A stretch of DNA of 35,386 nucleotides, from positions 9,072 through 44,457 of the forward strand of contig DARE01000075.1 in assembly GCA_002503205.1 (NCBI GenBank). Direction: 5' to 3'. The DNA is from Thermoplasmatales archaeon UBA447 (lineage in GTDB: Archaea; Thermoplasmatota; Thermoplasmata; Thermoplasmatales; Thermoplasmataceae). How positions within the stretch are numbered: position 1 is the first letter of the stretch; each line of letters opens with the position of its first letter. Of this stretch, positions 26,217 to 34,337 are shown piece by piece. The translations under genes were made by a program, and so were the position numbers. The notes below the pieces were generated by a model. It was not told the origin of the DNA, searched no databases, and was given only the letters and a program-made list of their open reading frames with translations.

Positions 26217-27682
26217 AAATCATCATCCTGTGATTCGTCAAATTCTAGCTCAAGCACATTTTGGTTTTGTTCTATTGTAACAGGAGAAGATAGAGTGGGC
26301 AACTCTAAAATATTCCCAACCCCGTAATAGGAAAATATGCCATCTTCATATTTATCTCTGTCTTTCGAGATTTTCAATAGATTCAAGAGTGATAATGCCA
26401 CAGATTTGTAGGAATCACTCGTATTGTACTTCGTATTCCGGAAATATTTGTCAATCCTTCTGGCATGGTCACTGTCAACTGGGGTCTTCCCGTCTTTAGT
26501 ATATAGTTTCTTAATTGTTATGGAAACGTAGTAGTCGTCCCAAATCTTCATTGTTCTTATTCTGAAAGCCTTATGGAAACCAAAATTCAATATCTTTTCT
26601 TTGGTTTCGAATATGCCTTTTTCAATTGGATATTCAGTGTTTTCGGTTTCATTTTTTTGGAACAGAGGTTTGGAAACTTGTACAGGTTTTTTGTTTATTC
26701 CCTCTATTTTTATTGGGGAAAATTTATCATCCAAAGGAAAGAAATATAGTTTCTTATCTTCAACAGGTTTTGCCCCTTTACTCACAAAGAATCTCCCTAG
26801 AACCTGATTGTTAAGGAAAGATAGTGGTAGAGGATGATCTTCTTCCATTTGTTCTAATGGGATGATTTTGTATGTCGCTTTCAAAACCTCAAACCTATCC
26901 AAAATATTGGGTTCGTTGATTGTCACTATTTTATTACTGGAAATATTTGCATAAGGTGGTAAATCGTATCTATTCAGGTCAAGATAAGCTTTCAGAATAT
27001 TGTCATACTCAATTATGGCGTAACTTTCAGGTAGGTTCAACTTCAACATATTTGCAAACAGTTTGTCTCTCTTAGTGCCTAAATTAATTCTAATTTCCAT
27101 TGATTTTAAGTCTTTTTCTGCAGCTCTTCTAGACGAGAGCACTGACTCTCCTTCAATGTCCCTTGTTAAAGAGGTTAATTCAGGAATATCAATGTCTACG
27201 AAATATGAAGTGATGAAGAATTCCCCAATTTCATCAAATCTGGTCTTTAAGGCCTCGTCAACGTATTCATTTTGACTTATTTCAATCGATTTTTCTAACC
27301 AACCTCTAATGAATTCTTTATCTGTGAATTTATTAAGTTTTTCCCACTTCTTTGGAGATCTGGCCCTCTTTATGAATAAATAGAAGGTATACCTCTTTAC
27401 AGGAGTTAATTTGAGCCACTCTTCTAGATATTTGATTATCTCTCTTCTGAGATCACTATTTTCAATACTTATTTCACTATACTTTGCCTCAACCCATATA
27501 TTGGATTTCACTCTCGTTGAAGTTGTTGGATAAAAAACCATATCTGCAAAAGTTCCTTCTAGAGAAGCATCGTGAAACATTGAGTAACCTTTAGCCTCTA
27601 AATATTTTCTAATTGCTTCAGTATATTGCTTGGCGGTCCAGTTAGTGGACTCTCTTCTCTTGCCTGGGCTCAGAAATGGCAT
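26213..27682 (-). CDS. PD-(D/E)XK nuclease-APAZ protein, effector partner of the short Argonaute
   Basis: This is a 489-residue partner of the short Argonaute. Residues about 14-130 form a restriction-endonuclease-like fold: E22, then D47 in GTFADMVF and E65-x-K67 in IWVEAKYSE, which is the PD-(D/E)XK catalytic arrangement. Residues about 190-489 look like APAZ, the domain homologous to the N and linker domains of long Argonautes; recognisable pieces are KLYFFPLDD, FGFHKAFRIRTMKIWDDYYVSI and RRIDKYFRNTKY. The layout matches nuclease-APAZ/pAgo (SPARDA-like) systems in which target recognition unleashes indiscriminate DNA cleavage. Assignment of APAZ is by pattern, not by search. ATG 27682 follows a strong TATA at the right distance. 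Confidence 0.85.
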   Translation of the reverse strand: MPFLSPGKRRESTNWTAKQYTEAIRKYLEAKGYSMFHDASLEGTFADMVFYPTTSTRVKSNIWVEAKYSEISIENSDLRREIIKYLEEWLKLTPVKRYTFYLFIKRARSPKKWEKLNKFTDKEFIRGWLEKSIEISQNEYVDEALKTRFDEIGEFFITSYFVDIDIPELTSLTRDIEGESVLSSRRAAEKDLKSMEIRINLGTKRDKLFANMLKLNLPESYAIIEYDNILKAYLDLNRYDLPPYANISSNKIVTINEPNILDRFEVLKATYKIIPLEQMEEDHPLPLSFLNNQVLGRFFVSKGAKPVEDKKLYFFPLDDKFSPIKIEGINKKPVQVSKPLFQKNETENTEYPIEKGIFETKEKILNFGFHKAFRIRTMKIWDDYYVSITIKKLYTKDGKTPVDSDHARRIDKYFRNTKYNTSDSYKSVALSLLNLLKISKDRDKYEDGIFSYYGVGNILELPTLSSPVTIEQNQNVLELEFDESQDDDL

Positions 27683-27703
27683 TACATTTCATATACTCTG
27701 AGG

Positions 27704-27719
27704 ATATTAATTAAATATT
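27704..27719 (-). promoter_or_regulatory. Promoter of the nuclease-APAZ/Argonaute operon
   Basis: AATATTTAATTAATAT on the minus strand is centred about 30 nt before ATG 27682, which predicts a leader of only a few nucleotides. It overlaps the stop codon of the small orphan ORF upstream, so a separate promoter for the operon is likely. Confidence 0.5.
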
Positions 27720-27944
27720 CGTAAGATCATATTTATTGGATGGACTAATCTTCATCTCAAGAACTTCCATCATTTCATCGTGGCCTACAAAGATACTTTT
27801 TCCTTTCTGAGATAATGTATTTGGATTCTTGGGCCTAAACAATCCACATTCCCTTTTGGCCTTCCTTTCAAGATGAATATGGGCGTAAAAAATATTTAAT
27901 AGGGTGTCTTGAGTTTCATGAATAGTCAGACAAACGTCGAACAT
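27711..27944 (-). CDS. Small orphan ORF upstream of the Argonaute operon, possibly a gene remnant
   Basis: An open frame of 77 residues from ATG 27944 (93 from a GTG or other start inside the transposase hairpin, which I reject) ends 28 nt before the Argonaute operon start. The product is basic in the middle (HLERKAKRECG), has a FRPKNPNT segment and an acidic helix-like DEMMEVLEMKI. No family is recognised. A TATA-like TATTAAATATT lies within it, so the coding start is doubtful. It may be a small island gene, an antitoxin-like regulator, or the tail of a gene cut by the insertion element beside it. Low confidence. Confidence 0.3.
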   Translation of the reverse strand: MFDVCLTIHETQDTLLNIFYAHIHLERKAKRECGLFRPKNPNTLSQKGKSIFVGHDEMMEVLEMKISPSNKYDLTNI

Positions 27945-27964
27945 TATTAACAAAATGAGAATAT

Positions 27965-27991
27965 TGGGATATGCCCTCGAAGCATATCCCA
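27965..27991. repeat. 10-bp hairpin over the transposase start codon
   Basis: TGGGATATGC (27965-27974) pairs perfectly with GCATATCCCA (27982-27991) around a 7-nt loop. The transposase ATG (27971) is inside the left arm. Hairpins that hide the start from read-through transcripts are known in insertion sequences, which fits this position. It may also mark the element end. Confidence 0.55.
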
Positions 27992-28883
27992 TTGATTATG
28001 GAGATCATAGACAATATAGTTTCTCAAGATTATCGAAAGAGAAAGTACTCAGATCGGCAGATAATTAAGATTCTTGTTCTGCTGCAGATATTCGGAATAT
28101 CCTATCGATCTGCCAGGATATTCCTCAATAATCATGAGGAGTATCTGGCAATGGTTGGAGTCAGGGATATACCCTCATTCCAGACCCTATCGAGAAGAGC
28201 AAGATCATTTGATCTCCATGCAATAAACCGCGGGATCACATTCCTGTATTCCATGAAGGAATGTGCTGCCATTGATTCCTTCATGATTCACACATGCAAG
28301 TATTCCACTGCAATGAGGAGAAAATAATGGGGAAATTACAGAGATCCATATAGCGGATGGTCTAAAACAACAAAAGGATGGTCATATGGCAGGAAGTGCC
28401 ATATGACACTGGATATAGATTCCCTCCTGATCATGGACTGGATTGTTACTAAAGGAAACATACATGATTCCCGAGTATCCCATAACATGGTGGATTCTGT
28501 CAGGAATTTTTCTTACATTCTTGCAGATTCAGTATATGATACCTCTGACATATATGATTACATATTCGAGAATACACATTCTTTACCAATAATTGACACA
28601 AACAGAAGAAAGGGCATTATCCCCCGAAAGACTGCCCATGAACAGGAAAATAAGCATTGATCTCAGGAGGGAATATTCTTCATTATATTCCCTGAGATGG
28701 GAAATAGAGAGGACATTCTCCATCCTGGAGGAGGTCATGAGGGCAGAGAACATCTGGTACAACAGGAACAGATCATATGATACTGCAATTGGATTGAAGA
28801 CCATTGCGTACAATCTAATGGTAATATCAAACATAAAAACAGGAAACAGGCCAAGGGAGATAATGAAAATCGTCAGTTGCTAA
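27971..28883 (+). pseudogene. Decayed DDE transposase (IS4/IS5-type superfamily)
   Basis: Read together, three pieces encode about 300 residues of one DDE transposase. An in-frame TAA at 28325-28327 interrupts it after ...TAMRRK, and translation continues in the same frame with WGNYRDPYSGWS. A frameshift near the C5 run at 28621-28625 moves the last part into the +1 frame. Catalytic positions remain: D in AAIDSFMI, D in ILADSVYDT and E in LRWEIERTFSILEE. With two lesions it cannot make active protein. I could not find convincing terminal inverted repeats or a target duplication, so element ends are unknown. It closes the Argonaute island on the right. Confidence 0.88.
28381..28407. repeat. 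11-bp perfect hairpin inside the transposase pseudogene
   Basis: GTCATATGGCA (28381-28391) pairs perfectly with TGCCATATGAC (28397-28407) around a GGAAG loop. It lies in coding sequence (GWSYGRKCHM), so it may be fortuitous; 11 of 11 pairs is nonetheless strong. Confidence 0.45.
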
Positions 28884-29192
28884 AACATAAGACAGCCTAC
28901 TATTAATAATTCTAGTTCTGGTTACGAGGAAAGCTGGAAGATAGAATTTTGAAGGATATTTCACGAACAAGGCGCCATAACTTATGGTGGGAGCCTACTT
29001 TTTACCCCTATGAATACGCCATGAAACATTTCATTTGCAGATTTTGTTTGCAATAATTGGTCTCGGTACTTCAACTCAAAATATTTAAGTGTGATATGTT
29101 AATCCCGTAAAAATCCCTTAAACTGGATAAGGGAAAAGGGGGCATATAAGAATGAACGTTCTGGTTTCAGAAAACGAGGAGGTAGGTGATCA
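28884..29192 (+). promoter_or_regulatory. Non-coding stretch between transposase remnant and duplicated permease: promoter and dyads
   Basis: No gene is seen in these 309 nt. Three dyads stand out: CCATAA/TTATGG (28975-28987), ATGAAA/TTTCAT (29021-29034) and TCCCTTA/TAAGGGA (29114-29134, 7-nt loop). A TATA-like ATATTTAA at 29081-29088 predicts transcription start near 29110, so the last dyad would be at the very 5' end of the permease mRNA. A strong Shine-Dalgarno (GAGGAGGT, 29176-29183) lies 9 nt before ATG 29193. A short ORF from ATG 29152 overlaps the permease start out of frame and is probably not a gene. Confidence 0.5.
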
Positions 29193-30815
29193 ATGTTCAT
29201 CACTCTTCACACGATTGCCCTCATGTTCTATGCCATTTTCCTGACTTTTGCTAGAATTTGGATTCTAATGGTGGCCTCAGTTCTGCTGGCCATTTTCCTG
29301 GGAATTCTTTCAGCAAGGGTTAAGTCTGCCGGGGCTATCATAATACCAATAACTGATGTGCTCGAATCAGTTCCCGTTGTATCTTTCTTCCCAATAATAC
29401 TTATATTCCTTATTAACAGGGTAGGAGGGGGTATCGGTATAGAACTGGCGGTGGACTTCCTAATAATAACCGCCCTTATCTGGAACCTCATACTTGGTGT
29501 TTACCAGTCAGTGAGCCAGATACCAGAAGAGATGTTCAATATAGTGAAGGTTTACAGATTTTCAGGGTTTAAAAAACTGACAAAACTTTACGTTCCCGCG
29601 TCGTACAATCAGATTATAGCAAATATAATGCCCTCGTTTGCCAGTGCACTATTTTATATAACATTCAGCGAGGTTATCACAGTCGGAAACGAAAATTACA
29701 AGGTTTTCGGCATAGGTTCCCTTTCCATTCAGTACGCAAACGCAGGGGAATATGGGCTCATATGGGTCCTGATCCTTTTCATAGTTATTGCGATAGCCCT
29801 TTCCTATTATTTTATAATCAATCCGCTCCTGAAGAGGTCAGGAATGTACAAGTTTGAGACCGTTCCTGAACAGGGGGAGGCAGCAAAGGAAACACGTCTA
29901 TCCGCGCTGGCCTCATCTGTTAACACAAGGATAAGGCAGGTAGTAAGTTCGGGAGTGACTGCACTGGAATCAATAAACCGGTCATCTGGAGGGAGGGATT
30001 TCAGCAAGGTAAAAACAAGAAGATTTTCAGAGCGGTCCCTGAACATCATAACTGGGGCTATTCTTCTGTTTTTCGTTGGTCTCGCTATATATCTTGTGGC
30101 AGAGGCTGGATTCGCAGATGCATTTTCCAAGTACCTGCTTAATGGTTCATCTCTGATCACACTTACATTTGCCACCCTGTTCGATCTCGCAAGGATTGCC
30201 ACTGTTTTCGCAATAAGCTTTGCAACAATGGTGCCCATTGCCATTTATTTCGGAATCAAAGGGAAGACAGGCCGATTCTTCACCGGGGGGTTCCAGATTC
30301 TATACTCAATACCTGTACCTGTGCTTCTGCCAATAATAATAGCGTTCTTCACACCAAGACTTGCTCCAGTTCTTGGGGAGAGGATTGCATTTAATTTTGA
30401 TGTTTTCTTTGTAACATATCTTTCGGCAGCGGCATACATCTTTTTCAACGTGTATGGTTCTGCTCTTTCTATTCCATCAGAGTTGAAGACGATTGTCAGG
30501 ACATACCACATCTCCGGTTTCAAGAAGTTAAGATATCTTCTGTTTCCTGGAATATTTCCCGGGCTTGTAACGGGCTCAATGGCCGCTTTTGGAAGTTACT
30601 GGGGCGGACTTCAGGTTTCCGAGTATATTGTGATTCAGAGCAAGACTTACGCAGTCCACAGGGGACTTATGATGCTTATAGAAAGGGCCATAGCCAATGG
30701 AAACCTTCTGTATGCAGATGCCATTGATATCTATCTGGTGTTTGTTGTAACTGCAATTTCCTTCCTATTATGGATGAGGCTTTACAAATACTCCCAGAAC
30801 AGATTCAGATCATGA
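29193..30815 (+). CDS. Duplicated ABC transporter permease (anion-type, two fused BPD domains)
   Basis: This 540-residue polytopic membrane protein has two fused copies of the ABC permease domain. Each copy carries an EAA-like cytoplasmic loop for the ATPase: EEMFNIVKVYRFSGFKKL in the first half and ELKTIVRTYHISGFKKL in the second. The two loops resemble each other, showing internal duplication. It fits the archaeal duplicated permease group annotated for anion (nitrate/sulfonate-like) transport. Those are usually beside a nitrate-type ATPase gene, which is absent here. The next genes form a glucose-type importer with its own promoter and permeases. Substrate is unknown. Confidence 0.85.
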   Translation: MFITLHTIALMFYAIFLTFARIWILMVASVLLAIFLGILSARVKSAGAIIIPITDVLESVPVVSFFPIILIFLINRVGGGIGIELAVDFLIITALIWNLILGVYQSVSQIPEEMFNIVKVYRFSGFKKLTKLYVPASYNQIIANIMPSFASALFYITFSEVITVGNENYKVFGIGSLSIQYANAGEYGLIWVLILFIVIAIALSYYFIINPLLKRSGMYKFETVPEQGEAAKETRLSALASSVNTRIRQVVSSGVTALESINRSSGGRDFSKVKTRRFSERSLNIITGAILLFFVGLAIYLVAEAGFADAFSKYLLNGSSLITLTFATLFDLARIATVFAISFATMVPIAIYFGIKGKTGRFFTGGFQILYSIPVPVLLPIIIAFFTPRLAPVLGERIAFNFDVFFVTYLSAAAYIFFNVYGSALSIPSELKTIVRTYHISGFKKLRYLLFPGIFPGLVTGSMAAFGSYWGGLQVSEYIVIQSKTYAVHRGLMMLIERAIANGNLLYADAIDIYLVFVVTAISFLLWMRLYKYSQNRFRS

Positions 30816-30970
30816 AATTTTAAAAAGTTGGATTCAGAATAAGTTTTTATAAAAAATCCTCCTTCCAAAAAATTTCTTTTCATGTATTAATTTAAATAAA
30901 CTTCAGTGTATGTAATGAGGTAAGTTTTAATATTTTGTTCTCCATTAGGCTCAAAACTAGAGGTTTTTGT
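30816..30970 (+). promoter_or_regulatory. Terminator-like T runs and promoter before the sugar-binding protein gene
   Basis: After the permease stop come T-runs (about 30842-30848 and 30873-30880) that could end its transcript. TTTAAATA at 30891-30898 predicts a start near 30920. AGAGGT (30959-30964) precedes ATG 30971 by 6 nt. The sugar importer therefore seems to be its own transcription unit. Confidence 0.45.
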
Positions 30971-32623
30971 ATGGAAAATAATCCGCAGGATGAGGGTCCC
31001 AGACCCTCTAAGGCAAAGTGGGCTGTTATTGCCATAGTTGTAATAGTAATTGTTGCAGCGGTGGCAGTCGTAGTTTTCGAAGAAACAGCACATAAGGGGC
31101 CACAGAAAGTTACATTTTATACTTGGTGGGCCACTGAAGGGAAAATAGCAGTTGACAAAGAATATGCAGCTTTTCATGCAGCTTATCCCAATTTGACAGC
31201 GGTGTCTGAACTTAAGGCCGGAGCAGGTGGTTCTGCAGCTAAGGGGGCAATTCTTTCACTAATTGCAGATGGAAATCCACCAGAGAGCTTCCAGACTCAT
31301 TACGGGCCAGAAATGTTAAGTTACATAGAAGCCGCCTCCGGTCATTCAAAGGCTTTCGTAAATATGACATCCATAGCTGATTCAATGAAGAATGTAGTCC
31401 CACAGGTTCTTGCCGCTGGCACATTCAATGGCAGCACTTTCTCTCTCCCTGTTGATGCACATCGTGGTGCTGAGTTATATATAAATCCGCAGCTCCTATA
31501 CAACAACAGCATCAAGGAGCTTCCGCAAAACGTTACTGCATTACTTGCTGACTCAGCCAAGCTTAAAAGTAACGGAATCCCTGGTTGGACAATCCCAGGC
31601 GGAGATGGAGGATGGGATCAGATGCAGGTATGGGAGGACTTACTACTTGCAAACTCAATCAATATGACCGGAAATGCTAAAATATACGATATGGCGCTTT
31701 ACGGTGTCCTTAATACTTCGACCAACTTAACTGTGAAGAATGTTGTGTCTCTTACCAATTCAGAATATCTGACAGCACTGAGTGAGGAAAACGGTTCAAT
31801 GAGCACCTATACATGGACAAAGGCAATACCTAGCGTAACAGGCAGCCAGTCTGGTTTCCAGGCAAACGGAAACTGGTATGTGAATTACGCATATGATTTC
31901 CTTAATGTAACTGCATATCCAATGAATTCAAGCACCATGAACACAACATACGACCACCAGCACCATATAAACTTGATAGCCATGCCTTTCCCCGGTACAA
32001 ATGGATACTTCGCCCTTGTTACGGACTCTGTCGCAGTCCCAGTTGGCTCACATGATCAGGCGGGTCTTACTTTTGCAAAGTACTTCTCATCATATGCTGG
32101 CCAGGCCGTGTTCACAAAGTGGAAGGCAAGTACTTTCTATAACAATGTAACAAGCCCCAGCTTCTATAACACACCATCACAGTGGGGAGACTACCAGGCA
32201 CTTCTCAACGCTTCACATAACTCAAGCAGATTTGTCTATCAGCTTTCAGACGGCGGATTGTTTGACTCCGAGGCCAGCTCTTTTGAGAGTGCGCTCCAGA
32301 GTTTCACATCAGCATCTAAGGAAAGCAACTGGAACTCATCTCTTCAGAGCATAATGGGTAGTGAGGAGTCATCATGGAAGACAGCTAACAGCCTTGGGTT
32401 TGGATTCATGGGCACGCTCGCACATCCATTTGGAAATTACCTTCCACCATGGGTCAGCAACTCCACATCCGCATCCAGTTCTGTTTCCACGGCATCTGTA
32501 AACACATCTGGTGCTGTGCAGCACAGCAATGACAACGGGGTACCTTACAGCGCTGTCTCTTTCCTTGTGGTACTTGCAGGGTTGATGGTCATAGCCCCCA
32601 TATATTACGAGAGGAAGAGGTAA
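30971..32623 (+). CDS. Extracellular solute-binding protein of a glucose-type ABC transporter
   Basis: This 550-residue binding protein delivers sugar to the permeases encoded next. An N-terminal hydrophobic helix (WAVIAIVVIVIVAAVAVVVF) acts as signal or anchor. The lobe begins KVTFYTWWATEGK, as in family 1 sugar binders. A Ser/Thr-rich stalk (SASSSVSTASVNTSG) precedes a second hydrophobic helix and a basic stop (YYERKR) at the C-terminus, so the protein is probably anchored at its C-terminus, or at both ends. I count about 18 N-glycosylation sequons (NxS/T), suggesting a heavily glycosylated surface protein. The upstream TTG 30935 frame extension was rejected because of TATA and Shine-Dalgarno placement. 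Confidence 0.9.
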   Translation: MENNPQDEGPRPSKAKWAVIAIVVIVIVAAVAVVVFEETAHKGPQKVTFYTWWATEGKIAVDKEYAAFHAAYPNLTAVSELKAGAGGSAAKGAILSLIADGNPPESFQTHYGPEMLSYIEAASGHSKAFVNMTSIADSMKNVVPQVLAAGTFNGSTFSLPVDAHRGAELYINPQLLYNNSIKELPQNVTALLADSAKLKSNGIPGWTIPGGDGGWDQMQVWEDLLLANSINMTGNAKIYDMALYGVLNTSTNLTVKNVVSLTNSEYLTALSEENGSMSTYTWTKAIPSVTGSQSGFQANGNWYVNYAYDFLNVTAYPMNSSTMNTTYDHQHHINLIAMPFPGTNGYFALVTDSVAVPVGSHDQAGLTFAKYFSSYAGQAVFTKWKASTFYNNVTSPSFYNTPSQWGDYQALLNASHNSSRFVYQLSDGGLFDSEASSFESALQSFTSASKESNWNSSLQSIMGSEESSWKTANSLGFGFMGTLAHPFGNYLPPWVSNSTSASSSVSTASVNTSGAVQHSNDNGVPYSAVSFLVVLAGLMVIAPIYYERKR

Positions 32624-32634
32624 GGTAGGTTTTT

Positions 32635-33489
32635 TTGAAATTTCAAAAATCAATTATTTTTTCTATTCCCGCTCTTATTTTTGGTGCAATTCTATTATAT
32701 TTTCTTTTATGGAATTTATATTTCTCATTCACAAACTGGTCCACTGGCGGGCTGGTGATAAAGTTCGTCGGGCTACATACATATGGGAGCATTATAGCTA
32801 GGTCCGATTTCATAAGCACATTAAGGAGAACACTACTCTGGACCCTTGGGAATTTCCTAGTGTGCAACGCATTGGGAATACTGTTCGCATCGCTGATCTT
32901 TTTCTTGAGGAATCAGCGCCTGAAAACGATCTACAGTTCACTTTTCCTGTACCCGCTGGCAATCGCACTCTCAGCTGTAGCAATAATATGGGACTGGATA
33001 TATTCAAGATCAGAAGGGATAGATTATATCTTCAGACATTTGGGACTTCCTTCATTTTCCTGGATTGGAAGCGCATCTCAGGCCCTTCCAAGCCTCATAA
33101 TAATAACAATGTGGGTTTATTCGGGATTGGCCGCCATATTTTATCTTGCTGCATTTCAGAATGTTAGCTCGGAGAGCATTGAATCCGCTAAGCTCGATTC
33201 TGCGAGCCCTTTCAGAATATTGAGAAAGATTCTTCTTCCAGAGTCAAAGAATGCGTTCATCGTATCCTCTGCACTGCTGATAATATTTTCTCTCAGAACA
33301 TTTACAATACCATACGTGGCAACGGGTATCAATCCAAACACAGAAACTTCAGTACTCTATCTGTTTAACTTCTTTGATTATGGATTCTATGCTGATGCAG
33401 CAGTAGTTAGCATTATTGTTGTTATAATTGCAATTGTGGTTGTTATACCATATGCTCTGTTTGGAATAAAGAGGTGGATAAGTGCCTAA
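32635..33489 (+). CDS. Sugar ABC transporter permease (GlcT/MalF type)
   Basis: This 284-residue membrane protein has about six transmembrane helices and starts at TTG 32635, 11 nt after the binding-protein stop. The EAA loop reads ESIESAKLDSASPFRILRKILLP, the contact site for the ATPase. It pairs with the next permease to form the channel of a carbohydrate importer. A GGTAGGT sequence precedes the start and overlaps the binding-protein end region. The next gene overlaps it by 8 nt. Confidence 0.88.
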   Translation: MKFQKSIIFSIPALIFGAILLYFLLWNLYFSFTNWSTGGLVIKFVGLHTYGSIIARSDFISTLRRTLLWTLGNFLVCNALGILFASLIFFLRNQRLKTIYSSLFLYPLAIALSAVAIIWDWIYSRSEGIDYIFRHLGLPSFSWIGSASQALPSLIIITMWVYSGLAAIFYLAAFQNVSSESIESAKLDSASPFRILRKILLPESKNAFIVSSALLIIFSLRTFTIPYVATGINPNTETSVLYLFNFFDYGFYADAAVVSIIVVIIAIVVVIPYALFGIKRWISA

Positions 33490-34318
33490 TCATTATCTTA
33501 GGGTTACTAGAAGGATAGCGCATCACATCGTCCTTATAATACTTGCAATAATCTGGCTGTTTCCTGTTTATGTATTAGTGATAAACAGTCTCAAATCCAC
33601 TGCTTCTGTTCTGACGACACCTATTCTGTTTCCGGCGGCATCATCTCTTTCTGCTATAATTTCAGTCTCAAGGGCAATTTCCGGAACATTGATCAACAGC
33701 CTAACCATCGCGATATCAGTTGCGGCAATTTCCTCTGTTGTTGGGAGCATGGCTGCCTATTATTTCTATCGTGCGACATCAAGGATTAATGATGTTATAT
33801 TTACTATTATAGCAATTGCAACCTTTATACCTTATGAGGTTACAGCAGTTCCTCTCATCAAACTCCTTATAAGTATACACATTTTTGACTCTATACCAGG
33901 ACTTGTATTCTCATTCCTTGTGTTTTTCCTGCCTACAGGGGCCCTACTTATGTCTATATTTCTGGCGGTGCTTCCTCGGAGTGCCATAGAATCAGCCAGA
34001 ATAGATGGAGCTAATAACTGGACAATTTTCAGTAAGGTGGTCTTTCCTCTCACTTATCCGGGACTCGTATCCACATTCATTTTTGTGTTCATTGAATCCT
34101 GGAACAACTTCTTCATTCCATTGATGACCACCAACACACCAAATATATCCACGGTGTCACTTGTACTTCAGTCTTATACTGGAGGATACGGGGTTTTATA
34201 TAACGACAGCTTTGCAGCTGCTGCAGTTGCTTCTGTAGTTCCCCTGATAATATTCGTCCTTCTTGGAAGGTATTTTGTCCGTGGGCTCATGGCAATGGGA
34301 AACGGCGCAAAGGGATAA
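33482..34318 (+). CDS. Sugar ABC transporter permease (GlcU/MalG type)
   Basis: This 278-residue permease starts at GTG 33482 inside the end of the previous gene, so the two are probably translationally coupled. It has about six membrane helices and the EAA loop SAIESARIDGANNWTIF followed by KVVFPLTYPG, typical of MalG-type subunits. ESWNNFFIPL near the C-terminus is also characteristic of the family. It should form the heterodimeric channel with the 32635-33489 product. Confidence 0.9.
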   Translation: MPNHYLRVTRRIAHHIVLIILAIIWLFPVYVLVINSLKSTASVLTTPILFPAASSLSAIISVSRAISGTLINSLTIAISVAAISSVVGSMAAYYFYRATSRINDVIFTIIAIATFIPYEVTAVPLIKLLISIHIFDSIPGLVFSFLVFFLPTGALLMSIFLAVLPRSAIESARIDGANNWTIFSKVVFPLTYPGLVSTFIFVFIESWNNFFIPLMTTNTPNISTVSLVLQSYTGGYGVLYNDSFAAAAVASVVPLIIFVLLGRYFVRGLMAMGNGAKG

Positions 34319-34337
34319 TATTCAACGGTGAATTAAT

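Noticed and set aside
28325..28327. Recoding of the internal stop in the transposase
   Set aside because: The codon is TAA and not the pyrrolysine codon TAG, and a separate frameshift also breaks the gene.
29152..29244. Short ORF overlapping the duplicated permease start
   Set aside because: About 30 codons, out of frame with the permease; the strong Shine-Dalgarno is placed for ATG 29193.
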